DNA of 64,000 nt from Saccharopolyspora soli (GCF_022678645.1 NZ_JALBWV010000031.1:32201-96200); one strand, 5' to 3'; counted from the stretch's first letter, positions 7,320 to 16,529 are shown. Numbers and translations are program-made. The notes: generated from the letters alone by a model not told the origin.

Positions 7320-9044
7320 TTGAGCGCAAAGGCGACAGCCACCGAGTACCACCCGGTGACGCCGATTTCGTCGGCCCCACCACCCCCGCTGGCCGATGGT
7401 GGACTGCGCGTGGTCGCGCTCGGCGGAATCGGCGAGGTCGGCCGGAACATGACCGTGTTCGACTACGACGGCCGGTTGCTGATCGTCGACTGCGGTGTGC
7501 TGTTCCCGGAGGACGACGCGCCTGGCGTGGACCTGATCCTGCCGGACTTCGCCGCGATCGAGAACCGGCTGGACGACATCGACGCGCTGGTGCTCACGCA
7601 CGGGCACGAGGACCACATCGGAGCGGTGCCGTTCCTGCTGCGGCTGCGGCCGGACCTGCCGGTGGTGGGTTCGAAGTTCACCCTCGCCCTGCTGGCCGCG
7701 AAGTGCCGCGAGCACCGGCTGGACCCGGTGCTGGTCGAGGTGACCGAGGGCCAGCGCTGCACGCACGGCGGCTTCGACCTGGAGTTCTTCGCGGTCAACC
7801 ACTCCATCCCGGACGCGTTGGCGGTCGCCATCCGGACCCAGGCCGGGATTGTGCTGCACACCGGCGACATCAAGCTCGACCAGTTGCCGCTGGACAGCCG
7901 GTTGACCGATCTCGCCGGGTTCTCCCGGCTCGGCGACGAGGGCGTGGACCTGTTCCTGGTCGACTCCACCAACGCCGAGGTGCCGGGTTTCGTCACACCC
8001 GAACGCGAGATCGGCCCGGTGCTGGACCGGGTGATCGGCAAGGCCACCCAGCGGGTGATCGTCGCGTGCTTCGCCAGCCACGTGCACCGCGTGCAGCAGG
8101 TGCTCGAAGTCGCCGAGACGCACGGCCGCAAGGTGTGCTTCGTGGGCCGTTCGATGGTGCGCAACATGGGCATCGCGACCGAGTTGGGCATGCTGCGGGT
8201 GCCCGACGGATTGCTGGTCGACCTCGACGAGGCGCTGGCGATGCCCGAGCACATGGTCGCGTTCGTCTCCACCGGTTCGCAGGGAGAGCCGCTGTCGGCG
8301 CTGTCCCGGATGGCGCGCGGCGAGCACAAGCAGATCCGGATCCGCGCCGGGGACACCGTGGTGCTGGCGAGTTCGCTGATCCCCGGCAACGAGACCGCGG
8401 TGTTCGGCGTGGTCAACGGCCTGGTTCGGCTGGGTGCCGACGTGGTGCACCAGGGGCACGCGAAGGTGCACGTGTCCGGGCACGCCTCGGCCGGTGAACT
8501 GCTCTACCTCTACAACGCGGTGCGGCCGAGCAACGTGATGCCGGTGCACGGCGAGTGGCGGCACTTGCGGGCCAATGCCGAGCTGGCCCGGCTGACCGGG
8601 GTTCCAGCGGATCGGGTGGTGATCGCCGAGGACGGTGTCGTGGTGGACCTGTTGGACGGGATCGCCAGCATCGCGGGCCGGGTCGAGGTCGGTCACGTCT
8701 ACGTGGACGGCCTTTCGGTGGGTGACGTCGGCGAGTCCACCTTGTCCGATCGGTTGGTGCTGGGCGAAGGCGGGTTCATCGCGATCACGGTGGCGGTGGA
8801 GGCGGCGACCGGACGCGCGGTGTCGTCGCCGACGATCTCCGGGCGCGGGTTCTCGGACGATCCGAAGGCGCTGGACGACGTGGTGCCGTTGGTGGAGATG
8901 GAGCTGGCGCGCACCGAGGCGGAGGGCATCACCGACACCCACCGGATCGCCCAGGCGGTGCGCCGGGTGGTGGGCCGTTGGGTGGCCGAGACCTACCGGC
9001 GACGGCCGATGATCGTGCCGAACGTGCTGCCGGTCGGATCCTGA
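7320..9044 (+). CDS. rnj: Ribonuclease J
   Basis: RNase J has 5'-3' exonuclease and endonuclease activity in mRNA decay and rRNA maturation. The protein is 574 residues from TTG 7320. The metallo-beta-lactamase motif HGHEDH is at about 94-99, then the beta-CASP region and the C-terminal domain including SGHASAGELLYLYN and MPVHGEWRHLRANAELA. TTG 7320 is preferred because AGAGG lies just before it and it follows the dapA stop directly; an ATG at 7269 would lie inside dapA. The first ~25 residues are Pro/Ser/Thr-rich and poorly conserved in the family. Confidence 0.95.
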   Translation: MSAKATATEYHPVTPISSAPPPPLADGGLRVVALGGIGEVGRNMTVFDYDGRLLIVDCGVLFPEDDAPGVDLILPDFAAIENRLDDIDALVLTHGHEDHIGAVPFLLRLRPDLPVVGSKFTLALLAAKCREHRLDPVLVEVTEGQRCTHGGFDLEFFAVNHSIPDALAVAIRTQAGIVLHTGDIKLDQLPLDSRLTDLAGFSRLGDEGVDLFLVDSTNAEVPGFVTPEREIGPVLDRVIGKATQRVIVACFASHVHRVQQVLEVAETHGRKVCFVGRSMVRNMGIATELGMLRVPDGLLVDLDEALAMPEHMVAFVSTGSQGEPLSALSRMARGEHKQIRIRAGDTVVLASSLIPGNETAVFGVVNGLVRLGADVVHQGHAKVHVSGHASAGELLYLYNAVRPSNVMPVHGEWRHLRANAELARLTGVPADRVVIAEDGVVVDLLDGIASIAGRVEVGHVYVDGLSVGDVGESTLSDRLVLGEGGFIAITVAVEAATGRAVSSPTISGRGFSDDPKALDDVVPLVEMELARTEAEGITDTHRIAQAVRRVVGRWVAETYRRRPMIVPNVLPVGS

Positions 9045-9270
9045 TCGGTAGCTCGCCCGAGTGGCAGAATGGCCTGTTTTGTCCGAATTGACTGATCACT
9101 CCTGGTTGGCATGATCCCCACGGTGTGGTCTGCGAATCTCGTTGGAGGGACTCGACAGGCCCGGCCGGAGATCCACGGTCATGGTGAAAACGCCGGTTCG
9201 GCGAGCCCCGCTCCGACTATGGGACTCGCGGATCGGACGAACCACCTACTCAGGAGATTGGGGTCTGACG

Positions 9271-9510
9271 GTGCGTACTTCTGCTCGACTCTTCGGCGCT
9301 GCCGCCGCAGCGGCAGCATTGATGGCGATCGGTTCCCCGGCGTTCGCGGACAGCTGGGACAACGACGGGATCAACTTCCTGAACGACAACAACGTCAGCT
9401 TCGTGCCGGTTCAGTTGTGCGGCAACAACATCGGCGTGTTCGCGATCGTGGCGCCGATCGGATCGCCGCAGCTGAGCCACTGCGTCAACGCGCCGATCTT
9501 CGACGACTGA
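9271..9510 (+). CDS. Small secreted chaplin-like protein
   Basis: A 79-residue precursor. Residues 1-26 form a clear Sec signal peptide (basic start, alanine-rich core, cleavage near SPAFA). The mature ~53 residues hold two cysteines in a hydrophobic beta-prone segment, VPVQLCGNNIGVFAIVAP and then LSHCVNAP. This resembles the chaplin pattern, in which a CGNS-type motif precedes a second cysteine, though the usual GN-rich segment is replaced by DNDGINFLNDNN. Chaplins coat aerial hyphae and assemble into amyloid. GTG 9271 begins the signal peptide; AGGAGA lies rather far upstream. Two hairpins follow. Chaplin membership is inference from pattern. Confidence 0.65.
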   Translation: MRTSARLFGAAAAAAALMAIGSPAFADSWDNDGINFLNDNNVSFVPVQLCGNNIGVFAIVAPIGSPQLSHCVNAPIFDD

Positions 9511-9537
9511 CGCAAAAGAAAGCCCTCGTCGACTGCG

Positions 9538-9571
9538 AAAGTGCCGGTCTCCTCCGGGAGACCGGCACTTT
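9538..9571 (+). terminator. Strong hairpin terminator after the chaplin-like gene
   Basis: A 14-base perfect stem, AAAGTGCCGGTCTC paired with GAGACCGGCACTTT, with a 6-base loop, starts 28 bases after the stop codon. Confidence 0.8.
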
Positions 9572-9585
9572 GCTGTCCGCAGAAG

Positions 9586-9631
9586 GTCGTGAGTGGCAAA
9601 GCGGGCTCCAGCCCGCTTTCGCACTCACGAC
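9586..9631. repeat. 46-bp palindromic element, copy 1
   Basis: GTCGTGAGTG and CACTCACGAC arms enclose 26 bases whose inner part also pairs (AAAGCGGGCT with AGCCCGCTTT). It follows the preceding terminator as a second hairpin. Three more copies of identical length occur in the window. Confidence 0.8.
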
Positions 9632-9939
9632 AAGGTCGGGCTGGGGTATCCACCAGCGCCGCGGGCTGCGAAGCTGGATGGTGGACTGTTCAGAAGATCG
9701 CGCGGATTGGAATTCTGCTGTGCTTGATCGCGTTCCACTTGAGGCGGTCGGGCACGGACCGTGATCAGCTGCGAGGTTCCGGACACCACGCCGCGATGCG
9801 GTGTATTGGTGGACAGGAGCAGAACGCGCTCGGGGCCGCGTGCAGTGATCACCCGGCCCGCGTGATCTTCGAAGCAGCTTCTTGAAGTAAGGACGGCTCT
9901 TTCCAGGGCCGAGCTAGGTCGAACCAGGAGGACCCTCCA
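9632..9939. other. 308-bp spacer, no gene seen
   Basis: No ORF with a ribosome site or family signature is visible here. It presumably carries the promoter of the CoxG-like gene. Confidence 0.5.
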
Positions 9940-10728
9940 GTGCAGATGCAGCACCAGTTCAACGTTCCGGTGCCGGTTGACGTGGCGTGGCAGGCGCTGC
10001 TCGACCCGGAGCAGGTCGCACCGTGCATGCCCGGCGCCACGCTCACCAAGGCCGAGGGCAACGACTTCGCCGGCTCGGTCAAGGTCAAGCTCGGTCCGGT
10101 CAGCCTGCTCTACAAGGGCACCGGCACGTTCCAGGAGGTCGACGAGACCGCCCGCCGGGTGGTCATCGACGCCAGCGGCAAGGACTCGCGGGGCAGCGGC
10201 ACCGCGGCCGCGACGGTCACCGCGGTGCTCAAGCCGGAAGGCGACAGCACGGCGGTCACGGTGGACACCGACCTGAAGGTCACCGGCAAGCCAGCGCAGC
10301 TCGGCCGCGGCCTGATCTCCGAGGTCGGCGGCAAGATCCTGAACCAGTTCGCCGCAAACCTCGCCAAGCAGCTCACCGCTGGGGAGCCCGCTGCGGCGTC
10401 GACCGAGAGCAAGGCGGAGGCGAAAGCCGCGGCTGGCGAGAAGGCCGCGGCGCAGCCGACGGCGGCTGGGGTGGCGACGGAGAAGCCGAGCTGGCGGGTC
10501 ACCCCGGCGGGCCAGGACGAGACGTGGTCGAGCGCCACGAAGGAAGAGCCGTCGCGCAAGGCGGACGCGGTCGTGACCGGCAACGCGGCGGCCTCGGACG
10601 AGGCCATCGACCTGCTCGGCACGGCGGGTGCCCCGCTGCTCAAGCGCGCGGCCCCGCTGGCGATCGGCCTGCTCGTCCTGTTCATCGTGATCCGGCGCAT
10701 CCGCCGCCGTCGCCGCGCCCGCGCCTGA
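9940..10728 (+). CDS. CoxG-like SRPBCC-fold protein with C-terminal membrane anchor
   Basis: Residues 1-150 match the CoxG (carbon monoxide dehydrogenase subunit G) SRPBCC fold: a start-type VPVPVDVAWQALLDPEQVAPCMPGA, then KVKLGPVSLLYKGTG and the C-terminal helix AQLGRGLISEVGGKILNQFA. An Ala/Glu/Lys-rich linker of ~80 residues follows. One membrane helix (about 237-254) ends in an Arg-rich tail, placing the SRPBCC domain on the cytoplasmic face. CoxG anchors molybdenum hydroxylases to the membrane, but no cox genes lie here, so it may serve a distant partner. GTG 9940 has AGGAGGA upstream. Confidence 0.85.
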   Translation: MQMQHQFNVPVPVDVAWQALLDPEQVAPCMPGATLTKAEGNDFAGSVKVKLGPVSLLYKGTGTFQEVDETARRVVIDASGKDSRGSGTAAATVTAVLKPEGDSTAVTVDTDLKVTGKPAQLGRGLISEVGGKILNQFAANLAKQLTAGEPAAASTESKAEAKAAAGEKAAAQPTAAGVATEKPSWRVTPAGQDETWSSATKEEPSRKADAVVTGNAAASDEAIDLLGTAGAPLLKRAAPLAIGLLVLFIVIRRIRRRRRARA

Positions 10729-10749
10729 CGTGCTCCGTTCGAGTGATGA

Positions 10750-10796
10750 GTGAGGGGCACCCGTGACCAAGTAACTGGGTCACGGGTGCCCCTCAC
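10750..10796. terminator. Bidirectional hairpin, GTGAGGGGCACC type
   Basis: A 19-base perfect stem, GTGAGGGGCACCCGTGACC with its complement, and a 9-base loop lie between convergent coxG-like and menC. It shares the GTGARGGGCACC core with the hairpin at 39944. Confidence 0.8.
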
Positions 10797-10808
10797 CTCG
10801 CTCTGGCG

Positions 10809-11801
10809 TCAGGTGCGGAGCAGGGTGTTGACCCGGCCGAGGCGGTCCAGCCAGGTGCGCTGCACGTCGGCGGGCGGCGTAGCCGCCGCGACCAGCGCCG
10901 GATCCGGCTGCGGCGGCCGACGGAGCACCGGGAGGTGGCCCTGCACCGGGAGCAGCGAGTCGGCGACGACGTCGCCGTCGAGCAGCGCCGCGGTGCCCAG
11001 GCCGCAGGCGAAGGGGAGCTCGGGCAGCGAGCCCGCCAGGGCGAGCTGCGCGGCGAGGCCGACGCTGGTCTCCACTGCGGAGGACACGACGCAGGGCAGG
11101 CCGCACGCCTCGGCGACGCGCAGCGCGCGGCGGACGCCGCCCAGCGGCGTGGCCTTGATGATCGCGACGTCCGCTGCTCCGGCGACCGCTACGCGCATCG
11201 GGTCGTCGGCGCGGCGGATGCTTTCGTCGGCTGCGATCCGCACGTCGACGCGGCGCCGGACAGCGGCGAGTTCGTCGATCGTCCGGCACGGTTGCTCCGC
11301 GTACTCCAGCCCTCCGGCCGCCTTGTCCAGCTCACAGATGCGGGCCGTCGCCGTTTCGACGTCCCAGGCGGCGTTGGCGTCGATGCGGATCGCGCCATCC
11401 GGTCCCAGCGCGTCGCGGACCGCGGAGACCCGCTCGACGTCCTCGCCGGGGGACTGGCCGGGCTCGGCGACCTTGACCTTCGCGGTGCCGCACCCGGACG
11501 CCGCGACGATCGCCGCAGCCTTGTCCGCGGGCACCGCGGGCACCGTGCAGTTGACCGGGATGCTGTCGCGCACCGGTTCCGGCCAGGGCTCGGCGCACGC
11601 CTCGAACGCCGCGCGCAGCCACGGGACCGACTGGCTGTCGTCGTAGTCCTCGAACGGGCAGAACTCGCCCCACCCGGCAGGGCCGCTCAGCAGCACTCCG
11701 CGCCGGACCATGATGCCGCGGAACTTGTCGCGCATCGGCAGCGCGTAGACCCGGACCGCGTCCAGGTCCGCCAAATCGATCGTCAGCCCGGTCGAGTCCA
11801 T
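10809..11801 (-). CDS. menC: o-Succinylbenzoate synthase
   Basis: MenC dehydrates SHCHC to o-succinylbenzoate in menaquinone synthesis. This 330-residue enolase-superfamily protein shows the KxK catalytic pair (TAKVKVAE), the three metal ligands in DANAAWDVE, AEQPC and AADESI, and the second catalytic lysine in IIKATPLGGV. PMRDKFRGI near the N-terminus is typical of the actinobacterial MenC group, which is shorter than the E. coli type. AAGGATC precedes ATG 11801. No other men gene is adjacent. Other enolase-superfamily activities are less likely given the N-terminal signature. Confidence 0.93.
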   Translation of the reverse strand: MDSTGLTIDLADLDAVRVYALPMRDKFRGIMVRRGVLLSGPAGWGEFCPFEDYDDSQSVPWLRAAFEACAEPWPEPVRDSIPVNCTVPAVPADKAAAIVAASGCGTAKVKVAEPGQSPGEDVERVSAVRDALGPDGAIRIDANAAWDVETATARICELDKAAGGLEYAEQPCRTIDELAAVRRRVDVRIAADESIRRADDPMRVAVAGAADVAIIKATPLGGVRRALRVAEACGLPCVVSSAVETSVGLAAQLALAGSLPELPFACGLGTAALLDGDVVADSLLPVQGHLPVLRRPPQPDPALVAAATPPADVQRTWLDRLGRVNTLLRT

Positions 11802-11916
11802 GGTCTGATCCTTTCACCCCGCCGTCACAGCAGCGTGTCGAACCGCAGCGCGTCAAGGGGACGCAGCAGTCGAGTGGTCGTGACGAGTCGCGGGAGGCGG
11901 CGCTGTCTCCGGAAGC

Positions 11917-12585
11917 TCACACCACGCTCGGTCGGCCGAGGTCGAACACGTCGACCTCGAACCGCGCCCACTGCTGGCGCAGCGCGGTGACACCGTTGTC
12001 CAGGACGTAGTTCAGCTCGCCGAGGGTGACCGGCAGCAGCGTGAACACCTGGAGCTGCTCCACACCTTCGGAATCGGTGAACCTGGTGAACTCCGGCGCG
12101 AACAGCGGGTGGCCGCTGGCGAGCACGCCGTGGAACTCGGTGCCGGGCAGCAGGGGTTTCTCGTTCGGCACGATCTGGTCCGGGACCAGGTGGGTGCGCT
12201 GCTGCACCAGCAGTTCGGCGGTGAGGTCGACCAGGTGCCGGGCGGCTTCGGCCTGCTCCTTGTAGACCGTGCAGGCCAGTTCCTGGGCGGGCTCCGCGCC
12301 CAGCGGCTGGAAGCGCAGCCCGGTGCTGATCACCGTGGTCAGGTGGTACTGCTCCTGGTGGAAGAACACCAACCCGTAACCGCGGTTGTTGCCGTGCACG
12401 TTCGGGGGTTCGGCCCCGGTCGGGGTCCCGGCGTGGCGTTCGAGGCTTTCCGCGAGTCCGACGAACCGGTGCGCGCCGCCCATCGCCGCGCGTTCCTGCT
12501 CGGTGGCCATCCGATCTCCAGTGTCTTGCGGGACACCCGCACCCGGTCGGCTCGCACGGGCGACGAGGGGAGAACTGTCGCTCAT
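11917..12585 (-). CDS. Suppressor-of-fused (SUFU) domain protein
   Basis: A ~222-residue protein whose region from about residue 50 onward matches the bacterial SUFU domain: GYGLVFFHQEQYHLTTVIST, LACTVYKEQAEAARHLVDLT, and a C-terminal LQVFTLLPVTLGELNYVLDNG. In bacteria the domain appears in immunity-type and uncharacterised housekeeping contexts; its role here is unknown. ATG 12585 has GGAGG upstream; ATG 12510 also has TGGAGAT and would drop a low-complexity N-terminus, so the start is uncertain. No toxin or secretion gene is adjacent. Confidence 0.75.
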   Translation of the reverse strand: MSDSSPLVARASRPGAGVPQDTGDRMATEQERAAMGGAHRFVGLAESLERHAGTPTGAEPPNVHGNNRGYGLVFFHQEQYHLTTVISTGLRFQPLGAEPAQELACTVYKEQAEAARHLVDLTAELLVQQRTHLVPDQIVPNEKPLLPGTEFHGVLASGHPLFAPEFTRFTDSEGVEQLQVFTLLPVTLGELNYVLDNGVTALRQQWARFEVDVFDLGRPSVV

Positions 12586-12810
12586 CACGCCTCCACGGTC
12601 TTGCGGGACCTGTGTTCGTTCCAACGTCCGCGCCGGGTCGTACGCTGCCCCGCACCCGGATCCCGCGGACGCCGCACCCGAGTCGGCCTGCCTGAGCTGC
12701 ACTCCTGCACGTCTCGGGTGCTACGTGCGTTCATCGCAACGGTAGCGGCTGCGGGGCCGCGCACGGACTCTTTTGGATGACAGCTGACCGGGTGTGTCCC
12801 CCAAATGTCG

Positions 12811-14472
12811 TCACCCTACGTCCGGAATTGCCGGTCCGAGCAGATCGTCGGCGTCGACGATCCGGTATGCGTAGCCCTGTTCGGCGAGGAAGCGCTGGCG
12901 GTGCGCCGCGTAGTCGGTGTCCAGGGTGTCCCGCGCGACCACGGAGTAGAAGTGCGCCTGTCGGCGTTCCGCCTTCGGCCGCAGCAGCCGACCGAGCCGC
13001 TGCGCCTCCTCCTGCCGCGAGCCGAAGGTGCCGGAGACCTGCACCGCGACCGAAGCCTCCGGCAGGTCGATGGAGAAGTTCGCCACCTTCGACACCACGA
13101 GCCGCTTGACCTCGCCGCGCCGGAAGGCGTCGAACAGCGCCTCGCGCTCCTTGTTCTTCGTGGAACCCTCCACGATCGGCGCGTCCAGCGCCTCGCCCAA
13201 CTCGTGCAGTTGGTCCAGGTAGGCGCCGATGACCAGGGCGGGCTCGCCCGGATGCCGGTCCAGGATCGCCTTCACCACCGGGGCCTTGGTGCGCGCCGTC
13301 GAGCACATCTTGTAGCGCTCGTCGGCGTCCGCCGTGGCGTACTCCAGCCGCTCGTTGTCCGTCAGCGTCACGCGGACTTCGACGCACTCGGCCGGGGCGA
13401 TCCAGCCCTGCGCCTCGATGTCCTTCCACGGCGCGTCGTAGCGCTTGGGCCCGATCAGCGAGAACACGTCCCCCTCCCGGCCGTCCTCGCGGACCAGGGT
13501 GGCGGTCAGCCCGAGGCGTCGCCGCGACTGCAGGTCGGCGGTCATCCGGAACACCGGTGCGGGCAGCAGGTGCACCTCGTCGTAGACCACCAGTCCCCAG
13601 TCGCGGGAGTCGAACAGCTCCAGGTGCTTGTACTCGCCCTTGGACCGGCGGGTGATCACCTGGTAGGTCGCGATGGTGACCGGCCGGATCTCCTTCTTCT
13701 CCCCGGAGTACTCGCCGATCTCGTCCTCGGTCAGCGAGGTCCGCTCGATCAGCTCGCGCTTCCACTGCCGCCCAGCGACCGTGTTGGTGACCAGGATCAA
13801 CGTGGTGGCCTGCGCCTCGGCCATCGCCGCCGCGCCGACCAGCGTCTTGCCCGCGCCGCAGGGCAGCACCACGACACCCGAACCACCGGCCCAGAACGAC
13901 TGCACCGCCTGCTGCTGGTATTCGCGCAGCTTCCAGCCGTTCTCCCGCAGGCTGATCGGATGGGCTTCGCCGTCGACGTAACCGGCCAGGTCCTCGGCGG
14001 GCCAACCGACCTTGAGCAGCATCTGCTTGAGCCGACCGCGCTCGCTGGGGTGCACCACGACGGTGTCGTCGTCGACGCGGGCGCCCAGCATCGGGTTGAT
14101 CTTCTTGTTCCGCAGGATCTCTTCCAGCACCGCGCGGTCCAGCGAGTTCAGCACCAGACCGTGCGCCGGGTCGTTGACCAGCTGCAGACGGCCGAAGCGA
14201 CCCATCGTCTCCACGATGTCCACCAGCAGCGGCTGCGGCACGGGGTAGCGCGAGTAGCGCACCAGCGCGTCCACCACCTGCTCGGCGTCGTGCCCGGCGG
14301 CGCGCGCGTTCCACAGCGCGAGCGGGGTGATCCGGTAGGTGTGCACGTGCTCCGGGGCGCGCTCCAGCTCGGCGAACGGGGCGATGGCGGTGCGCGCCTC
14401 GTCGGCGAGGTCGTGCTCGACCTCAAGCAGCAGGGTTTTGTCGGACTGGACGATCAGGGGTCCGTCGGTCAC
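12811..14472 (-). CDS. DNA repair helicase XPB
   Basis: A 553-residue bacterial XPB (SF2, 3'-5' DNA helicase). Visible are the N-terminal damage-recognition part beginning TDGPLIVQSDKTLLLEV, motif I GAGKT, motif II DEVH, the TATLVREDG motif and the motif VI region RQEEAQRLGRLLRPK. A longer in-frame ATG at 14589 exists, but GTG 14472 gives the family-standard N-terminus and has GGGAG about 10 bases upstream. In mycobacteria XPB sits beside the helicase-associated gene, which here is 20 kb away at 33780. Confidence 0.95.
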   Translation of the reverse strand: MTDGPLIVQSDKTLLLEVEHDLADEARTAIAPFAELERAPEHVHTYRITPLALWNARAAGHDAEQVVDALVRYSRYPVPQPLLVDIVETMGRFGRLQLVNDPAHGLVLNSLDRAVLEEILRNKKINPMLGARVDDDTVVVHPSERGRLKQMLLKVGWPAEDLAGYVDGEAHPISLRENGWKLREYQQQAVQSFWAGGSGVVVLPCGAGKTLVGAAAMAEAQATTLILVTNTVAGRQWKRELIERTSLTEDEIGEYSGEKKEIRPVTIATYQVITRRSKGEYKHLELFDSRDWGLVVYDEVHLLPAPVFRMTADLQSRRRLGLTATLVREDGREGDVFSLIGPKRYDAPWKDIEAQGWIAPAECVEVRVTLTDNERLEYATADADERYKMCSTARTKAPVVKAILDRHPGEPALVIGAYLDQLHELGEALDAPIVEGSTKNKEREALFDAFRRGEVKRLVVSKVANFSIDLPEASVAVQVSGTFGSRQEEAQRLGRLLRPKAERRQAHFYSVVARDTLDTDYAAHRQRFLAEQGYAYRIVDADDLLGPAIPDVG

Positions 14473-14569
14473 GGGTGCGCAGCTCCCTCGGGTCGGACGG
14501 CTTTCTTCGCAGGTGATCAGCGGTGCCGGGGCATCGGCCAGACTCCGGGCCCAGTATTCCACCGCCGCC

Positions 14570-14594
14570 GTTATCACCCGTCCGGGCACTGGGT
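14570..14594. repeat. 25-bp repeat GTTATCACCCG..., copy 1
   Basis: This matches 19237-19261 at 23 of 25 positions. It contains a CCCG-TC-CGGG mini-hairpin. Both copies lie upstream of minus-strand genes (XPB here, the flavocytochrome there). Confidence 0.5.
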
Positions 14595-14649
14595 ACCGAG
14601 TGGGTGACGTGCTTCACCGCGCCGGGTCCGCAGCGCTCGGGCGCGGGGT

Positions 14650-15852
14650 TCAGCGAGCGGGCAGGACCAACCGCAGGGCGGTGCCGCCGACGTCCGGGCT
14701 CCGGGCCGACACGGACCCGCCGTGCCGTGCCGCGATCTCGCTGACCAGCGCCAACCCGAGGCCGTAGCGTCGGGTTCGGCCATCGGTGGTTCCGGACCCC
14801 GAGGCGAACCGGTCGAACAGCGTCGGCAGGATCGTGGGATCGATGCCGGGGCCGTCATCGACGACCTCGACGAACGTCGAGCGCGCGTCGGTGCCGAGCA
14901 CCACCCGCACCTCGCTGCGGGCGTGTCGGATCGCGTTGTCCAGCAATGCGTTCAGCGCGCGCAGCAGACCCGCGTCGAAGCCGATGACCTCGATTGGTCC
15001 GGCTGCCTCGAGCCGCACGGACACCCCCTGCCGCTCCGCCTCCGGAGCGGCGGCGGCCACCGCGTGCGCGGCGAGTTCGGTGAGGGCCACCGGTCGGCGG
15101 GGCATCTCGCCGCGCGGGTCCGCCGCCAGCAGCAGGTCTTCGAGGATCGTCGCGAGCCGGTCGGCATCCGCGACCAGACCATCCACATCGCTGCGGACGC
15201 GGTCCGGGGCGGATCGGTCGAGTCTCCGGCGGATCAACTGGGCGCGGGTGCTCAACAGGGTCAGCGGGGTGCGCAGTTCATGGCTCGCATCGGCCACGAA
15301 ACGGCGTTGCAGCGCCAGGGATTCCGCCAGGGGAGCCACGGCGCGCCGACCCAGCCACGCGCCTGCGAGGCCCGCGAGCACCAGGCCCACGCCCCCTGCG
15401 ACGGCCAGCGCCTGGAGGATGCGGAAGCGTTCGGCGTGCGCTTCGCGCAGGTCCAGCACCGCTTGCACGACATTGGGCCCCTGCTGCTGGGTGCGGACGT
15501 AGTACTCGCGCCCCGCCACCACGACGTCGGCCGACCGCGCCATGTGGTCCTGAGCGGTCTGCCGAAGCGCTTCCTCGTCGGGGAACCCGCGCGGCAGCCC
15601 CGGGGACGCCTGCTCCCGATCCGCCGAGCGCACCACCAGCCACACACCAGCGGGCGGGTCGGTGACGTCGTCGATGCGAGCGGTGGCGGTACTCAGCAGC
15701 TCATCCCGCGCCCGGTGCTGGTTGTGCACCACGACCAGGAGCGTGACAGCGGCTAGCAGCAACACCGCGACGGCCACCGCGGCCGCGGTCTGCAGGCCGA
15801 GACGCAGCTGCGCCCGGCGCAGCATCGCGGCGTCGGTGGACCGGGCCGTCAC
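14650..15852 (-). CDS. Sensor histidine kinase
   Basis: About 400 residues. Membrane helix 1 is at about 23-46, an outer sensor segment of ~100 residues follows, then helix 2 (about 147-170), a short HAMP-like stretch, HisKA with the phospho-acceptor in FVADASHELRTPL, and HATPase_c with LLDNAIRHA, DDGPGID and GLGLALV. The GTG start overlaps the response-regulator stop as GTGA, so the pair is translationally coupled. The operon also encodes ApbE, an FMN-binding protein and a flavocytochrome, so it probably senses an envelope redox or ion cue; this is inference. Confidence 0.92.
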   Translation of the reverse strand: MTARSTDAAMLRRAQLRLGLQTAAAVAVAVLLLAAVTLLVVVHNQHRARDELLSTATARIDDVTDPPAGVWLVVRSADREQASPGLPRGFPDEEALRQTAQDHMARSADVVVAGREYYVRTQQQGPNVVQAVLDLREAHAERFRILQALAVAGGVGLVLAGLAGAWLGRRAVAPLAESLALQRRFVADASHELRTPLTLLSTRAQLIRRRLDRSAPDRVRSDVDGLVADADRLATILEDLLLAADPRGEMPRRPVALTELAAHAVAAAAPEAERQGVSVRLEAAGPIEVIGFDAGLLRALNALLDNAIRHARSEVRVVLGTDARSTFVEVVDDGPGIDPTILPTLFDRFASGSGTTDGRTRRYGLGLALVSEIAARHGGSVSARSPDVGGTALRLVLPAR

Positions 15853-16529
15853 CTGGATCGCCCCAGCTGGTATCCGAGGCCGCGCACCGTGTCCACGATG
15901 CGTTTGCCGAGCTTGCGCCGCAGGTAGTGCACGTAGGTGTCCACGACGACCGGGCTCCCGGCACCGTCGAAGACCAGCCGCAGCAGGTCGTCGCGGCTGA
16001 AAACCTGCCGCGGCCGGGTGGCGAGCAAGGCGAGCAGCGCGCATTCCCGCTCCGACAACCGCACCGGCTCGCGCGCCGGGCCGGTGGCCATCCGGCTGTC
16101 CAGGTCGAGGCGGCCGTCCGGCAGCGGTACGGACCGCGCGGTGTCGAGGTGCCTGCGCCGCAGGGCTCGCAGGCGGGCCAGGAGTTCGTCGATGTCGAAG
16201 GGCTTGGGCAGGTAGTCCTCCGCCCCGGCGTCCAGCCCGGCCACCCGGTCCGCCGGGTTGCCCAGCGCGGACAGCACGAGCGCGGGCGTCGTCACGCCCC
16301 TCGCGCGCAGGCGGGTGAGCAGGTCGAGGCCGTCGAGAGCGGGCAGCCCGCGATCGAGCACGATCACGTCGTAGCCCCGGGTGAGCCCGAGGTGCAGTCC
16401 ACGCTGACCGTCGGCTGCCGCGTCGAGGGCGTAGCCTTCCTCGCCCAGCAGCGAGGTCAGCATCTCGGCGAGCTCCGGGTCGTCCTCGACCAGCAGCAGC
16501 CGCGGTGGTGCGTCAGCTGCCGGATCCAT
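15849..16529 (-). CDS. OmpR-family response regulator
   Basis: A 226-residue regulator. The receiver domain (about 10-120) has the acidic pair in VEDD, the phospho-acceptor Asp in DVIVLDRGLP and the Lys in YLPKPFD. A winged-helix C-terminal domain follows with RLSERECALLALLATRP and TYVHYLRRKLG. It overlaps the end of apbE by 17 bases and its own partner kinase by 4 bases. It probably controls the flavin electron-transfer genes upstream in the same transcript. Confidence 0.94.
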   Translation of the reverse strand: MDPAADAPPRLLLVEDDPELAEMLTSLLGEEGYALDAAADGQRGLHLGLTRGYDVIVLDRGLPALDGLDLLTRLRARGVTTPALVLSALGNPADRVAGLDAGAEDYLPKPFDIDELLARLRALRRRHLDTARSVPLPDGRLDLDSRMATGPAREPVRLSERECALLALLATRPRQVFSRDDLLRLVFDGAGSPVVVDTYVHYLRRKLGKRIVDTVRGLGYQLGRSR

